Shown here piece after piece: positions 39,801-50,967 of a DNA stretch of 64,000 bases. Below the pieces are notes generated by a model. The model searched no databases. It was not told the DNA's origin and saw nothing but the letters and a program-made list of their open reading frames with translations. A program made the translations under genes and the position numbers. Source of the stretch: Acanthosepion lycidas. Lineage: Eukaryota > Mollusca > Cephalopoda > Sepiida > Sepiidae. The stretch lies in the NCBI GenBank assembly GCA_963932145.1, contig OZ010603.1, positions 82,485,255-82,549,254 on the forward strand, given 5' to 3'. Every line of letters starts with the position of its first letter. Within the stretch, counting starts at the first letter, position 1.

Positions 39801-40262
39801 ATTAAATCATTTATAATCCGCCTAAAAATATTTCATAAGCGATACATGGAAGAACAGTACCATGCAAATAATTGAGTCTCATCAGTGGGATTTCCGTGAA
39901 AATTTTTATGGGCATTTAAGTGGGTAATCACTGTTTATTTCTCTACTCTTTGCCATTCATATTTCTATTTCCATTCTTTAACTTTACATTAGGACAGGCC
40001 ATTAAATTATTTATAATCCGCCTAAAAATATTTCATATCGAGATACATGGAAGAACAGTACCATGCAAATAATTGAGTCTCATCAGTGGGATTTCCGTGA
40101 AATATTTTATGGGCATAAAGTGGGTAATCACTGTTTATTTCTCTACTCTTTGCCATTCATATTTATATTTCCATTCTTTAACTTTAGATTAGGACAGGCC
40201 ATTAACTCATTTATAATCTGCCTAAAAATATTTCATATCGAGATACATGGAAAATCAGTACC
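33863..40262. repeat. Dispersed two-unit pair (33.86, 39.86 kb; half copy at 38.27 kb)
   Basis: The pair at 33863-34262 (CATTAAATTATTTATAATCC, then GAAATATTTTATGGG with TTTAGATTAGG and GGAAAATCAGTACC) recurs at 39862-40262. The second member encodes the same 69-codon string in both places. The GAAATATTTT/TTTAGATTAGG unit occurs alone at 38266. The material between is D-type satellite. Confidence 0.8.
34663..36664. repeat. ~1.0-kb five-unit repeat plus a shorter third copy
   Basis: A unit with GAAATATGTTATGGG and TTTCCATCCTTTAACTTAGC occurs at 34663, 35665 and 36466. After the first two comes a unit starting ATGCAAGTAATTGAG (34863 and 35865). The first spacing is 1002 bp (three 200-bp and two 201-bp units). 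The second is 801 bp, consistent with loss of one unit. Confidence 0.82.
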
Positions 40263-41276
40263 ATGCAAATAATTGAGTCTCATCAGTGGGATTTCCCTGA
40301 AAAATTTTATGGGCATAAACTGGGTAATCACTGTTTATTTCTCTACTGTTTGCCATTCATATTTCTATTTCCTTTCTTTAACTTAGCATTAGGACAGGCC
40401 ATTAAATCATTTATAATCCGCCTAAAAATATTTCATTATCAAGTTACATGGAAGAACAGGACCATGCAAATAATTGAGTCTCATCAGTGGGATTTCCGTG
40501 AAAAATTTTATGGGCATAAAGTGGGTAATCACTGTTTATTACTCTACTCTTTGCCATTCATATTTCTATTTCCATTCTTTAACTTTACATTAGGACAGGC
40601 CGTTAACTCATTTATAGTCTGCCTAAAAATATTTCATTATCGAGTTACATGGAAGAACAGTACCATGCAAATAATTGAGTCTCATCAGTGGGATTTCCGT
40701 GAAAAATTTTATGGGCATAAAGTGGGTAATCACTGTTTATTTCTCTACTCTTTGCCATTCATATTTCTATTTCCATTCTTTAACTTTACATTAGGACAGG
40801 CCGTTAACTCATTTATAGTCTGCCTAAAAATATTTCATTATCGAGTTACATGGAAGAACAGGACCATGCAAATAATTGAGTCTCATCAGTGGGATTTCCG
40901 TGAAAAATTTTATGGGCATAAAGTGGGTAATCACTGTTTATTTCTCTACTCTTTGCCATTCATATTTCTATTTCCATTCTTTAACTTTACATTAGGCCAG
41001 GCCGTTAACTCATTTATAGTCTGCCTAAAAATATTTCATTATCGAGTTACATGGAAGAACAGGACCATGCAAATAATTGAGTCTCATCAGTGGGATTTCC
41101 GTGAAAAATTTTATGGGCATAAAGTGGGTAATCACTGTTTATTTCTCTACTCTTTGCCATTCATATTTCTATTTCCATTCTTTAACTTTACATTAGGACA
41201 GGCCGCTAACTCATTTATAATCTGCCTAAAAATATATCATATCGAGATACATGGAAGAACAGTACCATGCAAATAA
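40263..41276 (+). other. 337-codon ORF spanning five satellite units; probably not a gene
   Basis: This is the longest open frame in the window. It is five back-to-back translations of the unit, each about 67 residues: MQIIESHQWDF, then a hydrophobic stretch such as CLFLYSLPFIFLFPFFN that would score as a membrane segment, then FHYRVTWKNRT. It exists only because units here are 201 bp, so the frame continues; it ends where a 200-bp unit restores the shift. No homologous protein family was recognised and no promoter or intron signal stands out. Neighbouring copies of the same units contain stops. I read it as fortuitous. Confidence 0.85.
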
Positions 41277-42069
41277 TTGAGTCTCATCAGTGGGATTTCC
41301 GTGAAAAATTTCATGGGCATAAAGTGGGTAATCACTGTTTATTTCTCTACTCTTTGCCTTTCATTTTTCTATTTCCATTCTTTAACTTTACATTAGGACA
41401 GGCCGTTAACTCATTTATAGTCTGCCTAAAAATATTTCATTATCGAGTTACATGGAAGAACAGTACCATGCAAATAATTGAGTCTCATCAGTGGGATTTC
41501 CGTGAAAAATTTTATGGGCATAAAGTGGGTAATCACTGTTTATTTCTCTACTCTTTGCCATTCATATTTCTATTTCCATTCTTTAACTTTACATTAGGAC
41601 AGGCCGTTAACTCATTTATAGTCTGCCTAAAAATATTTCATTATCAAGTTGCATGGAAGAACAGAACCATGCAAATAATTGAGTCTCATCAGTGGGATTT
41701 CCGTGAAAAATTTTATGGGCATAAAGTGGGTAATCACTGTTTATTTCTCTACTCTTTGCCATTCATTTTTCTATTTCCATTCTTTAACTTTACATTATGA
41801 CAGGCCGTTAACTCATTTATATTCTGCCTAAAAATATTTCATATCGAGATACATGGCAGAACAGTACCATGCAAATAATTGAGTCTCATCAGTGGGATTT
41901 CCGTGAAAAATTTTATGGGCATAAAGTGGGTAATCACTGTTTATTTCTCTACTCTTTGCCATTCATATTTCTATTTCCATTCTTTAACTTTACATTAGGA
42001 CAGGCCATTAACTCATTTATAGTCTGCCTAAAAATATTTCATTATCGAGTTACATGGAAGAACAGGACC

Positions 42070-43074
42070 ATGCAAATAATTGAGTCTCATCAGTGGGATT
42101 TCTGTGAAAAATTTTATGGGCATAAAGTGGGTAATCACTGTTTATTTCTCTACTCTTTGCCATTCATATTTCTATTTCCATTCTTTAACTTTACATTAGG
42201 ACAGGCCATTAACTCATTTATAGTCTGCCTAAAAATATTTCATTATCGAGTTACATGGAAGAACAGGACCATGCAAATAATTGAGTCTCATCAGTGGGAT
42301 TTCTGTGAAAAATTTTATGGGCATAAAGTGGGTAATCACTGTTTATTTCTCTACTCTTTGCCATTCATTTTTCTATTTCCATTCTTTAACTTTACATTAT
42401 GACAGGCCGTTAACTCATTTATATTCTGCCTAAAAATATTTCATTATCGAGTTACATGGAAGAACAGGACCATGCAAATAATTGAGTCTCATCAGTGGGA
42501 TTTCTGTGAAAAATTTTATGGGCATAAAGTGGGTAATCACTGTTTATTTCTCTACTCTTTGCCATTCATATTTCTATTTCCATTCTTTAACTTTACATTA
42601 GGACAGGCCATTAACTCATTTATAGTCTGCCTAAAAATATTTCATTATCGAGTTACATGGAAGAACAGGACCATGCAAATAATTGAGTCTCATCAGTGGG
42701 ATTTCTGTGAAAAATTTTATGGGCATAAAGTGGGTAATCACTGTTTATTTCTCTACTCTTTGCCATTCATATTTCTATTTCCATTCTTTAACTTTACATT
42801 AGGACAGGCCATTAACTCATTTATAGTCTGCCTAAAAATATTTCATTATCGAGTTACATGGAAGAACAGGACCATGCAAATAATTGAGTCTCATCAGTGG
42901 GATTTCTGTGAAAAATTTTATGGGCATAAAGTGGGTAATCACTGTTTATTTCTCTACTCTTTGCCATTCATATTTCTATTTCCATTCTTTAACTTTACAT
43001 TAGGACAGGCCATTAACTCATTTATAGTCTGCCTAAAAATATTTCATTATCGAGTTACATGGAAGAACAGGACC
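42070..43074. repeat. Cluster with four identical 201-bp units
   Basis: The units at 42070, 42472, 42673 and 42874 read identical across all 201 bp (GGGATTTCTGTGAAAAATTT, CCATTAACTC, TTTATAGTCTGCC, GGACCATG). The unit at 42271 differs mainly by CATTCATTTTTC and TTATGACAGG. This is the most homogeneous stretch of the window and points to very recent amplification; collapse or expansion by the assembler is the alternative. Confidence 0.92.
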
Positions 43075-43206
43075 ATGCAAATAATTGAGTCTCATCAGTG
43101 GGATTTCTGTGAAAAATTTTATGGGCATAAAGTGGGTAATCACTGTTTATTTCTCTACTCTTTGCCATTCATTTTTCTATTTCCATTCTTTAACTTTACA
43201 TTATGA
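42472..43206 (+). other. 244-codon ORF across near-identical units; probably not a gene
   Basis: Three identical 201-bp units plus part of a fourth, ending at the TTATGACAGG stop. A similar 244-codon frame lies at 46282-47016 with the same kind of ending. Identity here is at the DNA level, including silent positions, so it reflects amplification and not protein conservation. Confidence 0.82.
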
Positions 43207-43474
43207 CAGGCCGTTAACTCATTTATATTCTGCCTAAAAATATTTCATTTTCGAGTTACATGGAAGAACAGGACCATGCAAATATTGAGTCTCATCAGGG
43301 GGATTTCCGTAAAAAATTTCATGGGCATAAACTGGGTAATCACTGTTTATTTCTCTACTTTTTGCCATTCATATTTCTATTTCCATTCTTTAACTTAGCA
43401 TTAGGACAGGCCATTAAATCATTTATAATCCGCCTAAAAATATTTCATATCGAGATACATGGAAGAACAGTACC

Positions 43475-44287
43475 ATGCAAATAATTGAGTCTCATCAGTG
43501 GGATTTCCGTGAAAAATTTTATGGGCATAAAGTGGGTAATCACTGTTTATTTCTCTACTCTTTGCCATTCATATTTCTATTTCCATTCTTTAACTTTACA
43601 TTAGGACAGGCCGTTAACTCATTTATAGTCTGCCTAAAAATATTTCATTATCGAGTTACATGGAAGAACAGGACCATGCAAATAATTGAGTCTCATCAGT
43701 GGGATTTCCGTGAAAAATTTTATGGGCATAATGTGGGTAATCACTGTTTATTTCTCTACTCTTTGCCATTCATATTTCTATTTCCATTCTTTAACTTTAC
43801 ATTAGGACAGGCCGTTAACTCATTTATAGTCTGCCTAAAAATATTTCATTATCGAGTTACATGGAAGAACAGGACCATGCAAATAATTGAGTCTCATCAG
43901 TGGGATTTCCGTGAAAAATTTTATGGGCATAAAGTGGGTAATCACTGTTTATTTCTCTACTCTTTGCCATTCATATTTCTATTTCCTTTCTTTAACTTAG
44001 CATTAGGACGGGCCATTAAATCATTTATAGTCTGCCTAAAAATATTTCATTATCGAGTTACATGGAAGAACAGTACCATGCAAATAATTGAGTCTCATCA
44101 GTGGGATTTCCGTGAAAAATTTTATGGGCATAAAGTGGGTAATCACTGTTTATTTCTCTACTCTTTGCCATTCATATTTCTATTTCCATTCTTTAACTTT
44201 ACATTAGGACAGGCCGCTAACTCATTTATAATCTGCCTAAAAATATATCATATCGAGATACATGGAAGAACAGTACCATGCAAATAA
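43475..44287 (+). other. 270-codon ORF across four units; probably not a gene
   Basis: Four units in one frame (201-201-201-200 bp). The third unit is unusual in carrying an A-like segment (GGACGGGCCATTAAATC) that changes the translated core. The frame closes after the 200-bp fourth unit. No features beyond the repeat translation are visible. Confidence 0.8.
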
Positions 44288-45213
44288 TTGAGTCTCATCA
44301 GTGGGATTTCCGTGAAAAATTTCATGGGCATAAAGTGGGTAATCACTGTTTATTTCTCTACTCTTTGCCTTTCATTTTTCTATTTCCATTCTTTAACTTT
44401 ACATTAGGACAGGCCGTTAACTCATTTATAGTCTGCCTAAAAATATTTCATTATCGAGTTACATGGAAGAACAGTACCATGCAAATAATTGAGTCTCATC
44501 AGTGGGATTTCCGTGAAAAATTTTATGGGCATAAAGTGGGTAATCACTGTTTATTTCTCTACTCTTTGCCATTCATATTTCTATTTCCATTCTTTAACTT
44601 TACATTAGGACAGGCCGTTAACTCATTTATAGTCTGCCTAAAAATATTTCATTATCGAGTTACATGGAAGAACAGTACCATGCAAATAATTGAGTCTCAT
44701 CAGTGGGATTTCCGTGAAAAATTTTATGGGCATAAAGTGGGTAATCACTGTTTATTTCTCTACTCTTTGCCATTCATATTTCTATTTCCATTCTTTAACT
44801 TTACATTAGGACAGGCCGTTAACTCATTTATAGTCTGCCTAAAAATATTTCATTATCAAGTTGCATGGAAGAACAGAACCATGCAAATAATTGAGTCTCA
44901 TCAGTGGGATTTCCGTGAAAAATTTTATGGGCATAAAGTGGGTAATCACTGTTTATTTCTCTACTCTTTGCCATTCATATTTCTATTTCCATTCTTTAAC
45001 TTTACATTAGGACAGGCCATTAACTCATTTATTGTCTGCCTAAAAATATTTCATTATCGAGTTACATGGAAGAACAGGACCATGCAAATAATTGAGTCTC
45101 ATCAGTGGGATTTCTGTGAAAAATTTTATGGGCATAAAGTGGGTAATCACTGTTTATTTCTCTACTCTTTGCCATTCATTTTTCTATTTCCATTCTTTAA
45201 CTTTACATTATGA
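44278..45213 (+). other. 311-codon ORF across 201-bp units; probably not a gene
   Basis: Four complete translations of the unit and part of a fifth in one frame, ending at the TGA created by TTATGACAGG, a mark also found in units near 41797, 42399, 43203 and 47013. It repeats the hydrophobic core and the FHYRVTWKNST border. The stop is inherited with the unit variant, as expected of a copied repeat rather than a gene terminus. Confidence 0.85.
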
Positions 45214-45282
45214 CAGGCCGTTAACTCATTTATAGTCTGCCTAAAAATATTTCATTTTCGAGTTACATGGAAGAACAGGACC

Positions 45283-48200
45283 ATGCAAATATTGAGTCTC
45301 ATCAGGGGGATTTCCGTAAAAAATTTCATGGGCATAAACTGGGTAATCACTGTTTATTTCTCTACTTTTTGCCATTCATATTTCTATTTCCATTCTTTAA
45401 CTTAGCATTAGGACAGGCCATTAAATCATTTATAATCCGCCTAAAAATATTTCATATCGAGATACATGGAAGAACAGTACCATGCAAATAATTGAGTCTC
45501 ATCAGTGGGATTTCCGTAAAAAATTTTATGGGCATAAAGTGGGTAATCACTGTTTATTTCTCTACTCTTTGCCATTCATATTTCTATTTCCATTCTTTAA
45601 CTTTACATTAGGACATGCCATTAAATCATTTACAATCCGCCTAAAAAATTTCATATCGCGATACATGGAAGAACACTACCATGCAAATAATTGAGTCTCA
45701 TCACTGGGATTTCCTTGAAAAATTTTATGGGCATAAAGTTGGTAATCACTGTTTATTTCTCTACTCTTTGCCATTCATATTTCTATTTCCATTCTTTAAC
45801 TTTACATTAGGACAGGCCATTAAATCATTTATAATCCGCCTAAAAATATTTCATATCGCGATACATGGAAGAACAGTACCATGAAAATAATTGAGTCTCA
45901 TCAGTGGGATTTCTGTGAAAAATTTTATGGGCATAAAGTGGGTAATCACTGTTTATTTCTCTACTCTTTGCCATTCATATTTATATTTCCATTCTTTAAC
46001 TTTACATTAGGACAGGCCGCTAACTCAATTATAGTCTGCCTAAAAATATTTCATTATCGAGTTACATGGAAGAACAGTACCATGCAAATAATTGAGTCTC
46101 ATCAGTGGGATTTCGATGAAAAATTTTATGGGCATAAAGTGGGTAATCACTGTTTATTTCTCTACTCTTTGCCATTCATATTTCTATTTCCATTCTTTAA
46201 CTTTACATTAGGACAGGCCGTTAACTCATTTATAATCTGCCTAAAAATATATCATATCGAGATACATGGAAGAACAGTACAATGCAAATAATTGAGTCTC
46301 ATCAGTGGGATTTCCGTGAAAAATTTTATGGGCATAAAGTGGGTAATCACTGTTTATTACTCTACTCTTTGCCATTCATATTTCTATTTCCATTCTTTAA
46401 CTTTACATTAGGACAGGCCGTTAACTCATTTATAGTCTGCCTAAAAATATTTCATTATCGAGTTACATGGAAGAACAGTACCATGCAAATAATTGAGTCT
46501 CATCAGTGGGATTTCCATGAAAAATTTTATGGGCATAAAGTGGGTAATCACTGTTTATTTCTCTACTCTTTGCCATTCATATTTCTATTTCCATTCTTTA
46601 ACTTTACATTAGGACAGGCCGTTAACTCATTTATAGTCTGCCTAAAAATATTTCATTATCAAGTTGCATGGAAGAACAGAACCATGCAAATAATTGAGTC
46701 TCATCAGTGGGATTTCCGTGAAAAATTTTATGGGCATAAAGTGGGTAATCACTGTTTATTTCTCTACTCTTTGCCATTCATATTTCTATTTCCATTCTTT
46801 AACTTTACATTAGGACAGGCCATTAACTCATTTATTGTCTGCCTAAAAATATTTCATTATCGAGTTACATGGAAGAACAGGACCATGCAAATAATTGAGT
46901 CTCATCAGTGGGATTTCTGTGAAAAATTTTATGGGCATAAAGTGGGTAATCACTGTTTATTTCTCTACTCTTTGCCATTCATTTTTCTATTTCCATTCTT
47001 TAACTTTACATTATGACAGGCCGTTAACTCATTTATAGTCTGCCTAAAAATATTTCATTTTCGAGTTACATGGAAGAACAGGACCATGCAAATATTGAGT
47101 CTCATCAGGGGGATTTCCGTAAAAAATTTCATGGGCATAAACTGGGTAATCACTGTTTATTTCTCTACTTTTTGCCATTCATATTTCTATTTCCATTCTT
47201 TAACTTAGCATTAGGACAGGCCATTAAATCATTTATAATCCGCCTAAAAATATTTCATATCGAGATACATGGAAGAACAGTACCATGCAAATAATTGAGT
47301 CTCATCAGTGGGATTTCCGTAAAAAATTTTATGGGCATAAAGTGGGTTATCACTGTTTATTTCTCTACTCTTTGCCATTCATATTTCTATTTCCATTCTT
47401 TAACTTTACATTAGGACATGCCATTAAATCATTTATAATCCGCCTAAAAAATTTCATATCGCGATACATGGAAGAACAGTACCATGCAAATAATTGAGTC
47501 TCATCAGTGGGATTTCCTTGAAAAATTTTATGGGCATAAAGTTGGTAATCACTGTTTATTTCTCTACTCTTTGCCATTCATATTTCTATTTCCATTCTTT
47601 AACTTTACATTAGGACAGGCCATTAAATCATTTATAATCCGCCTAAAAATATTTCATATCGCGATACATGGAAGAACAGTACCATGAAAATAATTGAGTC
47701 TCATCAGTGGGATTTCTGTGAAAAATTTTATGGGCATAAAGTGGGTAATCACTGTTTATTTCTCTACTCTTTGCCATTCATATTTATATTTCCATTCTTT
47801 AACTTTACATTAGGACAGGCCGCTAACTCAATTATAGTCTGCCTAAAAATATTTCATTATCGAGTTACATGGAAGAACAGTACCATGCAAATAATTGAGT
47901 TTCATCAGTGGGATTTCCATGAAAAATTTTATGGGCATAAAGTGGGTAATCACTGTTTATTTCTCTACTCTTTGCCATTCATATTTATATTTCCATTCTT
48001 TAACTTTACATTAGGACAGGCCGTTAACTCATTTATAATCTGCCTAAAAATATATCATATCGAGATACATGGAAGAACAGTACAATGCAAATAATTGAGT
48101 CTCATCAGTGGGATTTCCGTGAAAAATTTTATGGGCATAAAGTGGGTAATCACTGTTTATTTCTCTACTCTTTGCCATTCATATTTATATTTCCATTCTT

Positions 48201-48485
48201 TAACTTTACATTAGGACAGGCCGTTAACTCATTTATAGTCTGCCTAAAAATATTTCATTATCGAGTTACATGGAAGAACAGTACCATGCAAATATTTGAG
48301 TCTCATCAGGGGGATTTCCGTGAAAAATTTTATGGGCATAAAGTGGGTAATCACTGTTTATTTCTCTACTCTTTGCCGTTCATATTTCTATTTCCATTCT
48401 TTAACTTAGCATTAGGACAGGCCATTAACTCATTTTTAATCTGCCTAAAAATATTTCATATCGAGATACATGGAAGAACTGGACC
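45283..48485. repeat. 1803-bp nine-unit repeat, ~1.8 copies
   Basis: Units 45283, 45482, 45681, 45881 and 46082 reappear at 47086, 47285, 47484, 47684 and 47885, always 1803 bp apart. Marks are ATGCAAATATTGAG, GGACATGCCATTAAATC, GGGATTTCCTTGAAAA with AAAGTTGGTAATC, ATGAAAATAATTGAG and GGCCGCTAACTCAATTATAG. A more diverged relative of the first four lies at 38465-39262. Confidence 0.9.
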
Positions 48486-49485
48486 ATGCAAATAATTGAG
48501 TCTCATCAGTGGGATTTCCGGGAAAAATTTTAGGGGCATAAAGTGGGTAATCACTGTTTATTTCTCTACTCTTTGCCATTCATATTTATATTTCCATTCT
48601 TTAACTTAGCATTAGGATAGGCCATTAAATCATTTATAATCCGCCTAAAACTATTTCATATCGAGATACATGGAAGAACAGTACCATGCAAATAATTGAG
48701 TCTCATCAGTGGTATTTGGTGAAAAAATTTTATGGGCATAAAGTGGGTAATAACTGTTTATTTCTCTACTCTTTGCCATTCATATTTATATTTCCATTCT
48801 TTAAATTTCCATTAGGACAGGCCATTAACTCATTTATAATCTGCCTAAAAATATTTCATATCGAGATACATGGAAGAACAGTACTTTGCAAATAATTGAG
48901 TCCCATTAGTGGGATTACCCAGAAAAATTATATGGGCATAAAGTGGGTAATCACTGTTTATTTCTCTACTCTTTGCCATTCATATTTCTATTTCCCTTCT
49001 TTAACTTTCCATTAGGACAGGCCATTAACTCATTTATAATCTGCCTAAAAATATTTCATATCGAGATACATGGAAGAACAGTACATTGCAAATAATTGAG
49101 TCTCATTAGTGGGATTTCCGTGAAAAATTCTATGGGCATTAAGTGGGTAATCACTGTTTATTTCTCTACTCTTTGCCATTCATATTTATATTTCCATTCT
49201 TTAACTTTACATTAGGACAGGCCATTAACTCATTTATAATCCGCCTAAAAATATTTCATATCGAGATACATGGAAGAACAGTACCATGCAAATAATTGAG
49301 TCTCATTAGTGGGATTTCCGTGAAAAATTTTATGGGCATAAAGTGCGTAATCACTGTTTATTTCTCTACTCTTTGCCATTCATATTTCTATTTCCATTCT
49401 TTAACTTATCATTAGGACAGGCCATTAAATCATTTATAATCTGACTAAAAATATTTCATATCGAGATACATGGAAGAACAGTACC

Positions 49486-49826
49486 ATGCAAACAATTGAG
49501 TCTCATCAGTGGGATTTCCGTGAAAAATTTTATGGGCATAAAGTGGGTAATCACTGTTTATTTCTCTACTCTTTGCCATTCATATTTCTATTTCCATTCT
49601 TTAACTTTACATTAGGACAGGCCATTAACTCATTTATAATCCGCCTAAAAATATTTTTCCGTGAAAAATTTTATGGGTATAAAGTGGGTAATCACTGTTT
49701 ATTTCTCTACTCTTTGCCATTCATATTTATATTTCCATTCTTTAACTTTACATTAGGACAGGCCATTAACTCATTTATAATCTGCCTAAAAATATTTCAT
49801 ATCGAGATACATGGAAGAACAGTACA
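49486..49826. repeat. 341-bp composite: full unit fused to a 59-bp-deleted unit (1 of 8)
   Basis: The first unit runs to AAAATATTT (unit position 171), then continues at TTCCGTG (position 31) of the next. The join lies in the T run at about 49654-49658. The missing 59 bp are positions 172-200 plus 1-30. The frame is kept, giving a 116-codon ORF. Confidence 0.95.
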
Positions 49827-50226
49827 TTGCAAATAATTGAGTCTCATTAGTGGGATTTCCGTGAAAAATTTTATGGGCATAATGTGGGTAATCACTGTTT
49901 ATTTCTCTACTCTTTGCCATTCATATTTATATTTCCATTCTTTAAATTTACATCAGGACAGGCCATTAACTCATTTATAATCTGCCTAAAAATATTTCAT
50001 ATCGAGATACATGGAAGAACAGTACCATGCAAATAATTGAGTCTCATCAGTGGGATTTCCGTGAAAAATTTTATGGGCATAAAGTGCGTAATCACTGTTT
50101 ATTTCTCTACTCTTTGCCATTCATATTTCTATTTCCATTCTTTAACTTATCATTAGGACAGGCCATTAAATCATTTATAATCTGCCTAAAAATATTTCAT
50201 ATCGAGATACATGGAAGAACAGTACC

Positions 50227-50567
50227 ATGCAAACAATTGAGTCTCATCAGTGGGATTTCCGTGAAAAATTTTATGGGCATAAAGTGGGTAATCACTGTTT
50301 ATTTCTCTACTCTTTGCCATTCATATTTCTATTTCCATTCTTTAACTTTACATTAGAACAAGCCATTAACTCATTTATAATCCGCCTAAAAATATTTTTC
50401 CGTGAAAAATTTTATGGGCATAAAGTGGGTAATCACTGTTTATTTCTCTACTCTTTGCCATTCATATTTATATTTCCATTCTTTAACTTTACATTAGGAC
50501 AGGCCATTAACTCATTTATAATCTGCCTAAAAATATTTCATATCGAGATACATGGAAGAACAGTACA
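50227..50567. repeat. 341-bp composite (2 of 8)
   Basis: Same join in the T run at about 50395-50399, and 741 bp from the first composite. It has the private change TTAGAACAAGCC. Confidence 0.95.
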
Positions 50568-50967
50568 TTGCAAATAATTGAGTCTCATTAGTGGGATTTC
50601 CGTGAAAAATTTTATGGGCATAAAGTGGGTAATCACTGTTTATTTCTCTACTCTTTGCCATTCATATTTATATTTCCATTCTTTAACTTTACATTAAGAC
50701 AGGCCATTATCTCATTTATAATCTGCCTAAAAATATTTCATATCGAGATACATGGAAGAACAGTACCATGCAAATAATTGAGTCTCATCAGTGGGATTTC
50801 CCTGAAAAATTTTATGGGCATAAAGTGCGTAATCACTGTTTATTTCTCTACTCTTTGCCATTCATATTTCTATTTCCATTCTTTAACTTATCATTAGGAC
50901 AGGCCATTAAATCATTTATAATCTGCCTAAAAATATTTCATATCGAGATACATGGAAGAACAGTACC

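Larger units (their letters stand above)
28864..40262. repeat. Satellite domain D
   Basis: This is a mosaic of 200-bp units with TTTACATTAGG or TTTACATAAGG, AGAGTGTAATCAC, GTGAAATATGTTATGGG and AATCCGCC, with scattered 201-bp units (for example 31262, 34863, 35264, 35865). Single-base losses occur near 29342, 30134, 36083, 36651, 38321, 38467, 38826 and 39835, and a gain near 39914. No other sequence is present. Confidence 0.82.
40665..45481. repeat. Duplicated E block, ~3.0 kb spacing, unequal lengths
   Basis: The unit with GGCCGCTAACTC and AAAATATATCATATCGAG at 41067 recurs at 44078. The next one (AAATTTCATGGG with TTGCCTTTCATTTTTC) at 41267 recurs at 44278, 3011 bp apart. From there the first copy takes 11 units and the second 6 to reach the 199-bp ATGCAAATATTGAG unit (43276, 45283). 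The difference is mainly the amplified 42-43 kb cluster. Confidence 0.85.
40263..48485. repeat. Satellite domain E (201-bp units, most homogeneous)
   Basis: Most units have an extra T in TTCATTATCGAGTTACATGG and are 201 bp, a multiple of three, so the reading frame carries across unit borders. A recurrent unit reads TTACATTATGACAGG (in-frame TGA), at about 41795, 42397, 43200, 45207 and 47010. It usually precedes a 199-bp unit starting ATGCAAATATTGAG (43276, 45283, 47086). Many units are identical or nearly so. Confidence 0.9.
49286..50767. repeat. 741-bp higher-order repeat, two tandem copies
   Basis: The repeating group is a unit with AAGTGCGTAATCAC and TTATCATTAGG, a 341-bp composite starting ATGCAAACAATTG, and a unit starting TTGCAAATAATTGAG with CATTAGTGGG. 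It runs 49286-50026 and 50027-50767, and its first unit begins again at 50768. The odd length is 3 x 200 + 141. Confidence 0.92.

Noticed and set aside
40263..41276. A 337-codon protein made of membrane-like repeats
   Set aside because: It is the translation of five satellite units; sister copies carry stops and frameshifts, the minus strand is also partly open, and no gene context exists.
42070..43074. Perfect copies as proof of assembly error
   Set aside because: Recent tandem amplification explains them equally well, and the copies are interrupted by a distinguishable unit at 42271; kept as a caveat only.
49640..49670. Insertion-element or transposon boundary at the abrupt unit change
   Set aside because: The join is a simple 59-bp deletion within a T run; both sides are satellite, with no inverted repeats or target duplication.
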